Part shown: one piece after another, positions 1 to 6,668 of the stretch | Position numbering within the stretch: the stretch's first letter is position 1 | Layout of the letters: each line of letters starts with the position of its first letter | Made by a program: the position numbers and the translations under genes | DNA from: a virus | Virus record (IMG/VR): IMGVR_UViG_3300017963_000356 | Span: 1 to 48,995 of that record | Length of the DNA: 48,995 nt | Strand: one strand, 5' to 3' | Notes under the pieces: model-generated | What the model saw: only the letters and a program-made list of their open reading frames with translations | Databases searched by the model: none | What the model was told of the DNA's origin: nothing

Positions 1-71
1 TCACCAAGCGGAGATCTGAGCTCACCTTGAGGCTGGGAAGCATCTTTCAGCCCAAGACATGGCTAAGCTAA
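1..71 (+). CDS. possible 3' end of an upstream gene (partial)
   Basis: One forward frame is open from the left edge to a TAA at 69-71. It encodes a short basic tail and overlaps the next gene by 13 nt, which matches the overlap style of the region. The other two forward frames stop at 17-19 and 28-30, so they could equally hold the end of the upstream gene. The piece is too short to recognise. Confidence 0.25.
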   Translation, partial: TKRRSELTLRLGSIFQPKTWLS

Positions 72-409
72 GAGAAGTTGACAAGCGTCCTAAAAGACAA
101 TTCCAGCCTGGCGACGTAGTCCGTAAGAAGGATGGAATGCAGGGCCTTGTATTGCAGACTGAGCCAGATAAGAGGGGGCATGGCTACCAGATGTGCTGGT
201 GTCTCTTTGCTGCCCGTGAAGTGAATCTTTATACCGCTGCTCGAGCATTTGTAGCGAAGAAGTCTAAGGATTCAGAGTACATAACTGGCATCAAAATTTC
301 CAATACCCAACTCTCGTACATCTCTACTGCTCCGGAGAGTTGGTTGAGACGTGTCTCCGCACAAGAAATACGAACGCTTAGGTTTGTACAAATTGTGGAG
401 GAGGACTAG
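59..409 (+). CDS. hypothetical protein, 116 aa
   Basis: I do not recognise this protein. It starts at ATG 59 with only a weak purine-rich stretch upstream. The N-terminal 15 residues are basic. They are followed by a GDVVRKKDG segment that reads like the start of a small SH3-like or KOW-like beta barrel, then a WCLFAAREV strand. No catalytic motif or membrane segment is visible. It opens the run of small + strand genes and ends in TAG 15 nt before the next start. The SH3-like reading is only an impression from the strand pattern. Confidence 0.6.
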   Translation: MAKLREVDKRPKRQFQPGDVVRKKDGMQGLVLQTEPDKRGHGYQMCWCLFAAREVNLYTAARAFVAKKSKDSEYITGIKISNTQLSYISTAPESWLRRVSAQEIRTLRFVQIVEED

Positions 410-423
410 AAAGGATATAAGTA

Positions 424-699
424 ATGGATCCCAATCTTGAAAAAATCAGAGACGCAAACATGCACCTCGTCAAACGAGGAAAGCTCGGCGTACCGATTCT
501 TCAAGCCAAAGACTATCTCATCTATATTCTAGGTGAGGACAAGATGGACCAGGTGGATAGGGAGATGGACGAGTTTGTGGACCACTTGAAGGCATTGGCA
601 AAGGACGCAAAGAAGGAGTACAGAAAGAGAAAGCGGAGGAGAGACAATGGCAGCCAAACAGAAGAACGCCAAGAAACCACGGAAGCATCGAGTCAGTAG
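424..699 (+). CDS. hypothetical charged helical protein, 91 aa
   Basis: The start is supported by an AAGGAT ribosome binding site about 9 nt upstream. The protein is highly charged and predicted helical. Residues 38-70 alternate acidic and basic residues and pass into an Arg/Lys block (RKRKRRR), followed by a polar Gln/Glu/Thr tail. The 3' 53 nt overlap the next gene in another frame. Function is unknown. The basic block could bind nucleic acid, but that rests on composition alone. Confidence 0.6.
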   Translation: MDPNLEKIRDANMHLVKRGKLGVPILQAKDYLIYILGEDKMDQVDREMDEFVDHLKALAKDAKKEYRKRKRRRDNGSQTEERQETTEASSQ

Positions 700-925
700 T
701 GGCACAGGACGCATGGCTAAGGCCAGGCAGGTGCTACGTAGACTACGAATGAAAATCAAGCGCTGGAAGAAGAACCAGACAGAATCATCAAAAGTACCCA
801 AGTGGAGCAAGGACCAAAGTCCTCGCAAGAGATCCAGGCACAACGGATGGGACACCTCCGGTCTGGAACGACACGCCCAGCTTCAAGAAGAGATCATCAA
901 GCGGGGTAAAACAAAGAAGAAGTAG
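647..925 (+). CDS. very basic small protein, 92 aa
   Basis: A GGAGGAG ribosome binding site 5-11 nt upstream of ATG 647 fixes the start inside the previous gene. Roughly a third of the residues are Lys or Arg, spread over the whole length, with few acidic residues except near the C-terminus. There are no Cys or His clusters and no membrane segment. The composition suggests binding to DNA, RNA or a negatively charged protein surface, but I cannot assign a family. A second, even more basic ORF lies at 1439-1537. Confidence 0.6.
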   Translation: MAAKQKNAKKPRKHRVSSGTGRMAKARQVLRRLRMKIKRWKKNQTESSKVPKWSKDQSPRKRSRHNGWDTSGLERHAQLQEEIIKRGKTKKK

Positions 926-928
926 CCT

Positions 929-1429
929 ATGGAGCGCAGAAAGCCTGCGTATACGTTAGAGGCAATCAAAAGATTACAAAGTACTGCTCGCCATAGTGGA
1001 GCAGTAGGAAATAAGTTGACGGCAGTATCTCGATGGGTTGTTAAGCTGGGATATCCTGGCTTAAAGATCCTAGATTTTGGCTGTGGACCAAAACATAAGC
1101 AGACTAACAAGCTGCTAAAGTATGGTCTGGACGTAACTCCGCATGACTTCGATATAAATCCAAGCCTGGTAGGCTCTGAATTTGATATCATCATGCTGTC
1201 TAACGTCCTGAATGTACAGGAAAATCAGGATCAGGTCATCGAGGTACTCGTCAACTGCTCAAATCTGTTGGCTCCAGGCGGATTTGTCCTAGCCAACTAT
1301 CCTCAGAGCCCACGACGCATCAAGTCAATGACCAAAGAGGTCCTAGAGAGCGTATTTGAGGGCATCTTCAGCCATTTCTGGCGACTACCCGACAATAACC
1401 TTGTGTACAAACTCATGCAGCTATACTAG
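929..1429 (+). CDS. class I SAM-dependent methyltransferase
   Basis: The 166-aa product has a Rossmann methyltransferase core. Motif I is LKILDFGCGPKHKQ at about residues 45-58, which binds S-adenosylmethionine. A second strand ends in an acidic pair (HDFD, about 71-74). A motif IV-like IIMLSNVLN follows at about 87-95, then the LLAPGGFVLANYP strand. The substrate is not evident. There is no N-(6)-adenine DPPY or cytosine-C5 PC motif, so a DNA base methylase of those classes is unlikely. A small-molecule, RNA or protein methyltransferase is possible. It starts 3 nt after the preceding stop. Confidence 0.82.
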   Translation: MERRKPAYTLEAIKRLQSTARHSGAVGNKLTAVSRWVVKLGYPGLKILDFGCGPKHKQTNKLLKYGLDVTPHDFDINPSLVGSEFDIIMLSNVLNVQENQDQVIEVLVNCSNLLAPGGFVLANYPQSPRRIKSMTKEVLESVFEGIFSHFWRLPDNNLVYKLMQLY

Positions 1430-1438
1430 AATGGTCCT

Positions 1439-1537
1439 ATGAAAGTAGGACCAAAAGCTAAGCACAGGGGGCGCAGAAAACGAGGCTCAAAGAAACGCAA
1501 AGTGCGTAGCGCTAAGTATAAGAAGAGAAAGAGGTAG
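1439..1537 (+). CDS. ultra-basic 32-aa peptide
   Basis: A short ORF runs from ATG 1439 to TAG 1537 in the gap between the methyltransferase and the next gene. It encodes a 32-residue peptide of which more than half is Lys or Arg, with several Gly and Ser and no acidic residue, so it is protamine-like in composition. No strong ribosome binding site is visible; the nearest purines are around 1427-1434. It is either a genuine nucleic-acid-binding micropeptide or chance, and its composition matches the 647-925 gene nearby. Confidence 0.4.
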   Translation: MKVGPKAKHRGRRKRGSKKRKVRSAKYKKRKR

Positions 1538-1568
1538 TTCCCTGTCCACAGAAAGAACGAGATAGCGA

Positions 1569-1787
1569 ATGCCAAAGAAGAAGTTCTTTACTGTAAATCG
1601 TGTCGCAAATAGGCTGTATTGGGACTGTCCAGGAAAGGGTTGTGCCCAGTACTATGACATGGTAGAGAATGAACAGCTTCCTAGGACCATTCACTGTCAC
1701 TGTGGTACAGTCCATATAGTGAAGCAAGTAGTTGAAACAACTCGACATACAGCTCGAGTATTAATGGAGATAGTAGAATGCACCTAA
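1569..1787 (+). CDS. small zinc-ribbon-like protein, 72 aa
   Basis: The product has a basic N-terminus (MPKKKFF) and two Cys clusters: a CPGKGC pair at about residues 20-25 and HCHC at about 42-45. This is the pattern of a small metal-binding ribbon. The C-terminus is helical. Such proteins usually bind nucleic acid or protein; the partner is unknown. The 3' end overlaps the next gene by 10 nt. The Shine-Dalgarno sequence is weak. Confidence 0.6.
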   Translation: MPKKKFFTVNRVANRLYWDCPGKGCAQYYDMVENEQLPRTIHCHCGTVHIVKQVVETTRHTARVLMEIVECT

Positions 1788-2092
1788 AATCATCTGACCC
1801 CAGAGCAGCTGACATCGTACACGTCCTGTGTAACGGAAAGCGTGTCAATATGGCAGTGGAGCTCGATACTGACGAAGGCTGGGTAGATGTAATCCTACCC
1901 AAAGTAGACCCCAAGGCTGAGCTCGTAGAAGCAGGTGGCCTAGACAAGGTATCAGACCGCTACTTCGAAGCAGACAAAGACGGAAATCCAGTCGAGAAGA
2001 CTCCGGCTCCATCAGTCGAATGGGAGACCAAGCGCCTGCATGGCGAAGTGAAGGTAATCTTCCGTGAGGATACCAAACCCAGCAGTAATTGA
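1778..2092 (+). CDS. hypothetical protein, 104 aa
   Basis: ATG 1778 is preceded by GGAGAT about 10 nt upstream. The protein has an alternating strand pattern at its start (VHVLCNGKRVNMAVEL, WVDVILP) and a C-terminal KRLHGEVKVIF strand, suggesting a small beta-rich fold. I recognise no family and see no catalytic motif. The gene overlaps both neighbours. Confidence 0.6.
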   Translation: MHLKSSDPRAADIVHVLCNGKRVNMAVELDTDEGWVDVILPKVDPKAELVEAGGLDKVSDRYFEADKDGNPVEKTPAPSVEWETKRLHGEVKVIFREDTKPSSN

Positions 2093-2219
2093 TTTTCTGA
2101 AGAAGAAGATCAAGAAAAAGAAAGAAGAACAGGAAGATAACCGCCCACGAGTCTATATAGAAGAGGATAGGCCTGACGATGAGCAGGAACAGGGACCAAC
2201 TGATAGCGGAACTGAGTGA
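2064..2219 (+). CDS. small charged protein, 51 aa, GTG start
   Basis: This short ORF starts at GTG 2064, with a GAAGG element about 10 nt upstream, and ends at TGA 2219. It bridges the gap between the flanking genes. The N-terminal half is IDFLKKKIKKKK-like (hydrophobic, then strongly basic). A RPRVYIEED segment and an acidic tail follow. A basic helix followed by an RPRV strand and an acidic tail occurs in small phage proteins I have seen, but I know no function. It overlaps genes on both sides (29 and 41 nt). Confidence 0.45.
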   Translation: MRIPNPAVIDFLKKKIKKKKEEQEDNRPRVYIEEDRPDDEQEQGPTDSGTE

Positions 2220-2394
2220 GGAGCTATGGAGGGTCGTCGAAAACTGGTGTGAACCAAACGACGACATCTGTAGCTACATAGATGCTCTAGCTGAGCGAGC
2301 AATCGAGCAGATAGAGACGACAGACAACGATCCGGTAGACGACGAGCCCACAGAAGTACTCTGTGGAGATATGGACAACTTTGGAGAGGAATAA
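2179..2394 (+). CDS. small acidic protein, 71 aa
   Basis: The product is strongly acidic and mostly helical, with a C-terminal Asp/Glu-rich stretch and no recognisable motif. ATG 2179 lies within the previous ORF, downstream of a moderate AGG element. The stop overlaps the ClpP-like start by one base. The acidity and position suggest a regulatory or inhibitor role at most; I assign no function. Confidence 0.55.
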   Translation: MSRNRDQLIAELSEELWRVVENWCEPNDDICSYIDALAERAIEQIETTDNDPVDDEPTEVLCGDMDNFGEE

Positions 2395-3149
2395 TGGGCA
2401 AGTTACACGAGGCTGGCATAAGAGCCAAGGAGATTTCGACAAAGAAACAGACAGAGGACGTGGAGAAACTGGCACAGGACGGTGAGGACGAGGAAGACGA
2501 AGAAGAGTTCGTCAATCCGTTCGAGTATTTTGCTCAGATGAGCAGAGACATGGGATCCTTGGAGAACAGGGGTATCATCATGATCTCTGGTGAAATATCC
2601 AAAGACTCTCTGGCTCGAGCTACTCGTACGCTACTCAGACTCCACTTCGATAAAGAATTTAACGAAGAAGTACAAATCATTATCAATAGTCCAGGCGGAT
2701 ATACTGATGCCGGCTGGGCGTTTATTGATATGATGGACTTCGTAAATCTAAAAATTAGAACTATTGCTATGGGTGAAATCTGTTCTATGGCAACCAGTAT
2801 CTTTGTCTCTGGCGACGAACGAATCATGTCGCCTAACTCTTGTGCAATGATTCATCAATTCTCATGGGGTAGTCAGGGAACCTATAGTGACCTGGTAGCC
2901 CAGCGTAAAGCAGAGGATATGGAGCACAAGAGGGAGATTGGACATCTTATTAGGCATAGTAAGTACAATACTGAGGAGGAGATACGGAAGCACGTTCTCC
3001 TAGATACAGATCATTGGCTAACACCTAGTGAGATGCTAAAACATGGTCTTTGTGACGAGGTATTCACCTCAAAGAAGGATCGTGGCAAGAAGAAACCAAA
3101 GAAGGCTACTAGAAAAGCTAAGGTAAAGAAAAAGAGAAAGAAAGAGTAG
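2394..3149 (+). CDS. clpP: ClpP-family serine peptidase
   Basis: This 251-aa protein carries the ClpP fold. INSPGGYTDAG (about 97-107) is the oxyanion-loop region. The nucleophile Ser131 sits in GEICSMATS, the catalytic His154 in CAMIHQ, and the Asp is probably Asp206 in LLDTDHWLTPSEM, so the Ser-His-Asp triad is complete. It differs from housekeeping ClpP by an N-terminal extension of about 40 residues containing an acidic run (EDEEDEEE) and by a C-terminal tail of about 20 residues that is almost all Lys/Arg. No ClpX or ClpA gene is adjacent. It may use a host unfoldase or act as a phage maturation or host-takeover protease; that role is inferred. Confidence 0.88.
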   Translation: MGKLHEAGIRAKEISTKKQTEDVEKLAQDGEDEEDEEEFVNPFEYFAQMSRDMGSLENRGIIMISGEISKDSLARATRTLLRLHFDKEFNEEVQIIINSPGGYTDAGWAFIDMMDFVNLKIRTIAMGEICSMATSIFVSGDERIMSPNSCAMIHQFSWGSQGTYSDLVAQRKAEDMEHKREIGHLIRHSKYNTEEEIRKHVLLDTDHWLTPSEMLKHGLCDEVFTSKKDRGKKKPKKATRKAKVKKKRKKE

Positions 3150-3153
3150 TATC

Positions 3154-3585
3154 ATGCCTCGAGTCCCTCACGGCTCACCAGTACAGAGATATAGACGTAG
3201 GCTTCAAGCCACCCTGGCAGGAGCCACGTCAAGGAGCAGAAGCTCCACATCTAGGCAGCTTGCCGCCGTTCTGCAGACACTACTAGATGATTTCGATCGC
3301 ATCTTTTCAACGAGCACACCCCCTGGTCTACAACGAGACATTGAACAGTATTGCTATCAGGACAGTACTGTATGTCCTATCTGTGGCAAGGAACTATCTC
3401 AAAGAAAAGGGAAGTACGGAGACTTCCTCGGATGTTCTGACTATCCTAACTGCCATGGCAGTAGGAAGATAGATGGCTCTCCTAGCCTCAATGATGCACT
3501 AAGAGGCTTCCTGAACGAGAAAAAGAAAGAGGCAGGCCAATCTAGTACAAGCAATACAAATAGATTCAGCGGCCTAGAGCTTTAA
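3154..3585 (+). CDS. topoisomerase-type zinc-finger protein
   Basis: The 143-aa product has a basic, Ser/Arg-rich N-terminal half. It is followed by a C-terminal topoisomerase I-type zinc finger: CPICGKEL (about 70-77), then GKYGDFLGCSDYPNC (about 83-97). These four cysteines and the G-FLGCS-YP-C layout are the hallmark of the zf-C4 modules at the end of bacterial topoisomerase IA, where they bind ssDNA. There is no topoisomerase catalytic domain, so this is a stand-alone finger. A small ssDNA-binding accessory role is likely. Confidence 0.75.
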   Translation: MPRVPHGSPVQRYRRRLQATLAGATSRSRSSTSRQLAAVLQTLLDDFDRIFSTSTPPGLQRDIEQYCYQDSTVCPICGKELSQRKGKYGDFLGCSDYPNCHGSRKIDGSPSLNDALRGFLNEKKKEAGQSSTSNTNRFSGLEL

Positions 3586-3776
3586 TGCCAGACACTCGTA
3601 GATTCAGAGAAATTATGATCGAGATGAAAGGCATCAAAAAAGTCTGTCCAGACTGCAGAAACCCACTGAAATTAATAGACTTCCAAATGACTGGAATAGA
3701 TGGTAGAGAGAGTACCATGAGCATGTTCTATTGCGACATGTGTAAAGAATACTTCCTGGAGACACCTAATGAGTAA
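3585..3776 (+). CDS. small zinc-ribbon protein, 63 aa
   Basis: The start overlaps the preceding stop (TAATG), which implies translational coupling. Two CxxC knuckles (CPDC at about 21-24 and CDMC at about 50-53), separated by about 25 residues of strands, make a classic zinc ribbon. No other domain is present. Its partner is unknown. It continues the run of small metal-binding proteins in this part of the arm. Confidence 0.65.
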   Translation: MPDTRRFREIMIEMKGIKKVCPDCRNPLKLIDFQMTGIDGRESTMSMFYCDMCKEYFLETPNE

Positions 3777-4095
3777 AGAAAAAGTTCTGGAATTCAGCCC
3801 GGAAAAAGTGTCAGAGGCTCATGAGAAGATAGTAGATATGCTTAAGGAGAAGAAACTAACTGTCGGAGAACTATTGGTTCTGTATGGCAACTTAGGATAC
3901 ACTCTCGGAGCATCAATAGCTGGATACAAAGAGAAAGGACCGTCACCAGAGGAGCTAGAAAAGCTCTACTACACAGGTAGTTCTGATAGAAAGAAACACC
4001 TGGGTGTAGCACTAATGCTCCAAGGAATGACGGTCACATCTTGGTATGAGGACTGGAAAGGCATACAGCTAAACGAAGATATTCAGGAGGAATAA
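3769..4095 (+). CDS. hypothetical helical protein, 108 aa
   Basis: It overlaps the previous gene by 8 nt and ends 5 nt before the Whirly-like gene. The sequence is mainly helical, with a Gly-rich hydrophobic stretch (LLVLYGNLGYTLGASIAGY, about 36-54) that could be a membrane or buried helix. An acidic C-terminus follows. I do not recognise a family. Its position next to the replication genes suggests co-expression with them. Confidence 0.6.
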   Translation: MSKEKVLEFSPEKVSEAHEKIVDMLKEKKLTVGELLVLYGNLGYTLGASIAGYKEKGPSPEELEKLYYTGSSDRKKHLGVALMLQGMTVTSWYEDWKGIQLNEDIQEE

Positions 4096-4100
4096 CGCAA

Positions 4101-4664
4101 ATGTTACCAATGCAATGGGCTGTATATAAGGGAGTTACAGGAAAGTTTGGAGCAATCCAAATCACTCCCCAAGCACCACATCACTACAAAGGTAAGGAGA
4201 AGTCCTTTAACGAAAAGGATAAGGACGGCGAATCTATCTTTGAAGTCGTGGACGGAAGACGAAAGCTCAAAGAGGGCTGGAGTTCAAGAGATGGATGCTT
4301 GTTCTTGAACATCGCATCCGCTAAAGACAAGAATGTGTATGACTGGGAAAACAAAATTGTTTTTGCCCTCTCAGTCAGCGACATGGGACAAATTCTCTAC
4401 TTCCTCACTATGGGCTGTGATCCGAAGGGCAATGAGTCACTAAGCCTCATGCACGACCCGGGCGCAAAGAGTGAGTCTCAGGGCGCAGTGAAGAAATTCA
4501 TGCGTCTATACTCTCCCAAGGGTGTTGCCAAGGGCTGTATGGTCACTATGACCCAGCAGTCTGGCGGGCAAGAGAGAAAACACGAAGTGCCACTAGACGG
4601 AGCCGAGGCGATGACCCTCAGGTCACTCCTACAAGCGGCTATCCCACAGGCACTTAACTGGTAA
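4101..4664 (+). CDS. Whirly-like single-stranded DNA-binding protein
   Basis: The C-terminal 125 residues of this 187-aa protein read like the Whirly domain of plant ssDNA-binding proteins. GCLFLNIAS (65-73) is followed by YDWENKIVFALSVSDMGQI (80-98), HDPGAKSESQGAVKKFM (118-134), a VPLDGAEAMTLRSL strand-helix (163-176) and the closing IPQALNW (181-187). The plant signature is YDW..K..FALS..E.G, then HDP...S..G.V.K, then P...GW. The start has a GGAGGA site 11 nt upstream. No OB-fold SSB is seen in the window, and RNase H and a 3'-5' exonuclease follow directly, so this is the best candidate for the phage SSB. The family call comes from motif matching by eye. Confidence 0.72.
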   Translation: MLPMQWAVYKGVTGKFGAIQITPQAPHHYKGKEKSFNEKDKDGESIFEVVDGRRKLKEGWSSRDGCLFLNIASAKDKNVYDWENKIVFALSVSDMGQILYFLTMGCDPKGNESLSLMHDPGAKSESQGAVKKFMRLYSPKGVAKGCMVTMTQQSGGQERKHEVPLDGAEAMTLRSLLQAAIPQALNW

Positions 4665-4702
4665 GCTGACACCCAGTCCTCATACCTATCCAGGAGATCA
4701 AA

Positions 4703-5302
4703 ATGAACTTTGAGAAGAAAGAAGCAAACGACAGGCTCGAGGCTATCGTAGAGATGATCTATGAGCACATGAATGCTGCTGACCTACTAGTTAGCACACA
4801 GAATCTGCTCACTCAGATTAGCTGCGTAGCGTTAGGCATAGAGCCAACACAGGAGCAAAGACCCTTGACTAGACCACATATCGTAATATCATGTGATGCT
4901 TCCATCAAAAAGAACCCAGGCGGTCCTGCCTCTGTTGGAATTGTTATCGAATTCCCAGACCAGAGACCAGAACTTGCAATGAGTAGGCCATCCAAGGCTG
5001 AAACTAATAACCAAGCAGAGTACGAAGCTATCTACTTTGCCCTCATGACCCTATTCAACCTACATAATAACCCCGGAACGATGGTTGAGATAAGGTCAGA
5101 TAGCAGACTAGCAATCGAGCAGCTTAACAAGGAAATGGAATGTCGCGACAAGTCACTAAAAAACAAAAGAGACATCATACTGCAGTTTGTAGAAAACCTG
5201 CCAGTGGAAGTGAGGTTTGTGTGGAGACCAAGGAACAGCACACAAGCACTAAAGAAAGCAAACTATCTAGCACAAGACGAGCTAAACGTCCCAAGACACT
5301 AA
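4703..5302 (+). CDS. rnhA: ribonuclease HI, with Asn at the fourth catalytic position
   Basis: The product degrades RNA in RNA-DNA hybrids, for example primers. The N-terminal 55 residues are a helical extension. The RNase H fold follows: Asp65 in SCDASIKKNPGG, Glu106 in NNQAEYEAI and Asp133 in RSDSRLAIEQL. The usual final Asp in the AD-LA motif appears to be Asn187 (KKANYLA). Loss of that carboxylate is milder than loss of the other three in well-studied enzymes, so activity is plausible but may be reduced. A GGAG site lies 9 nt upstream of ATG 4703. The 3' 163 nt overlap the exonuclease ORF if that gene uses its first ATG. Confidence 0.85.
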   Translation: MNFEKKEANDRLEAIVEMIYEHMNAADLLVSTQNLLTQISCVALGIEPTQEQRPLTRPHIVISCDASIKKNPGGPASVGIVIEFPDQRPELAMSRPSKAETNNQAEYEAIYFALMTLFNLHNNPGTMVEIRSDSRLAIEQLNKEMECRDKSLKNKRDIILQFVENLPVEVRFVWRPRNSTQALKKANYLAQDELNVPRH

Positions 5303-5991
5303 GAATCCTCGAGGGTGACATTGACAAGAGGCTATATAATAGCCTGGTTAAACGAGAGTACCTTGGTCTTGATACGGAGACTGATGGACTGAACTGGCTC
5401 TCAGACAAGCTGAGGATGATACAAATTTCCACAGCAGATTTGCGCTGCTATATTATTCGGGAGCCTAACGAATATAGTAGATGGCTACAGGCTCTCCTTC
5501 TACATGGATACGCTACCAAGATCTTTCATCATGCGCTATTCGACCTAAGGTTCATTAAGAGGTGGATGGCAATCGACATAGCTGGACAAGTAGAGTGTAC
5601 CAAAACACTCCACAAGATGATCCACCCAGGAGTTAAGGCTGGACTAGCACACCTAGTCAAGTCTAGGTATGGAATTAGTCTGCCTCACATGGGAACCTAT
5701 AACTGGGATGGTAAGCTTACTGCCAAACAAAAGGAATACGTAGTCGGGGACGTATTGTATCTGCATACATTAGTGCGAGACCTCAAGAGAGAGGCTAGTC
5801 ATGGACAGCTAGCTAGATACAGAATGGCCATGCGCACTATCAGAAATAAAGCTACCCTTGAGGTAGAGGGCTACGAGGATACACTAGACTATCCTATTGG
5901 AGACAAAGATCGTCTAGAAAATATCCGCGCAATCTGGGCTATCATGAAGCAAAGAACTGGCCCACTCACACAATTATCAAATCCCGAATAG
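5140..5991 (+). CDS. DEDDy 3'-5' exonuclease (RNase D / proofreading type)
   Basis: The exonuclease core has ExoI YLGLDTETDGL (Asp78, Glu80), ExoII FHHALFDLRF (Asp135) and ExoIII with Tyr200 and Asp204 (YVVGDVLYL), giving the full DEDDy set for two-metal hydrolysis of a 3' end. It could proofread for the polymerase or process RNA. ATG 5140 has an AAGGA site 7 nt upstream but lies 163 nt inside rnhA, and the first 50 residues are low-complexity Lys/Ser/Thr. GTG 5221, near an AGTGAGG element, is an alternative start that would shorten the overlap to 82 nt. Confidence 0.83.
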   Translation: MSRQVTKKQKRHHTAVCRKPASGSEVCVETKEQHTSTKESKLSSTRRAKRPKTLRILEGDIDKRLYNSLVKREYLGLDTETDGLNWLSDKLRMIQISTADLRCYIIREPNEYSRWLQALLLHGYATKIFHHALFDLRFIKRWMAIDIAGQVECTKTLHKMIHPGVKAGLAHLVKSRYGISLPHMGTYNWDGKLTAKQKEYVVGDVLYLHTLVRDLKREASHGQLARYRMAMRTIRNKATLEVEGYEDTLDYPIGDKDRLENIRAIWAIMKQRTGPLTQLSNPE

Positions 5992-6008
5992 GGACAAGGA
6001 GAGATGAG

Positions 6009-6668
6009 ATGAGTAACGAATGGGAAGAGGATTGGGAAGAGAACTGGGACGAGGAAGATCTGGAAGAACTATACACCGGAGGCGAAGACCACGTCGAGCC
6101 GGAAGATCTGTTCTCGATGGTCATGATCAACAAGAGGAGAAAGGTCAAGACCTCAGTAGAGCTCAGAGATGAGGATGGCGATACAATAGAGCTGAAGGAT
6201 GTAATCCAGCAGCTACTACAGTATTCCAAAGACAAAATGTCTGACAAGGATGGCAATCAGTTCAATGAACAGATCATGCCACTAATGGCTCAGTCAGTAG
6301 TCAGCGGTCTAGGTCGTATGATTGGCATTCGAGCCACAGCATTCCATCTGTCTAACGAGCTGACTCGTGCAGCGTTCGTACAGATGATGGCTATTGGCCT
6401 CCTGATCCTCAAGTTCATCCAAAAGGAAGGGCTCAAGATCTACACATACGAAGAGCCTGTCACAGACGAAGAGATAGAAGATATTCACAGGAAGTCTAAG
6501 GCCAACTCAGTAGCCACTCTGGCAAGCCTGGCCGGGGCAAACCCAAGAGAGGTGCTGGAAGAGCTGAGAGCCCAAGGACACATCACCAATGAGGATCTCG
6601 AAGATATTCTCAATGGTGAAGGAGATGAGAATGAAGAAGACAAAGACGAGGGTAACTCAGGCAACTGA
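6009..6668 (+). CDS. acidic protein of unknown function, 219 aa
   Basis: AAGGAG lies 8 nt upstream of ATG 6009. The first 35 residues are very acidic with repeated Trp (EEDWEENWDEED). A central helical region (about 95-140) contains a hydrophobic stretch ending FVQMMAIGLLILKFI, which could be a membrane helix or a buried core helix. The C-terminus is again Asp/Glu-rich. I recognise no domain. The 3' 38 nt overlap the HIRAN-like gene. A DNA-mimic or chaperone-like role is conceivable from the charge but not supported further. Confidence 0.65.
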   Translation: MSNEWEEDWEENWDEEDLEELYTGGEDHVEPEDLFSMVMINKRRKVKTSVELRDEDGDTIELKDVIQQLLQYSKDKMSDKDGNQFNEQIMPLMAQSVVSGLGRMIGIRATAFHLSNELTRAAFVQMMAIGLLILKFIQKEGLKIYTYEEPVTDEEIEDIHRKSKANSVATLASLAGANPREVLEELRAQGHITNEDLEDILNGEGDENEEDKDEGNSGN

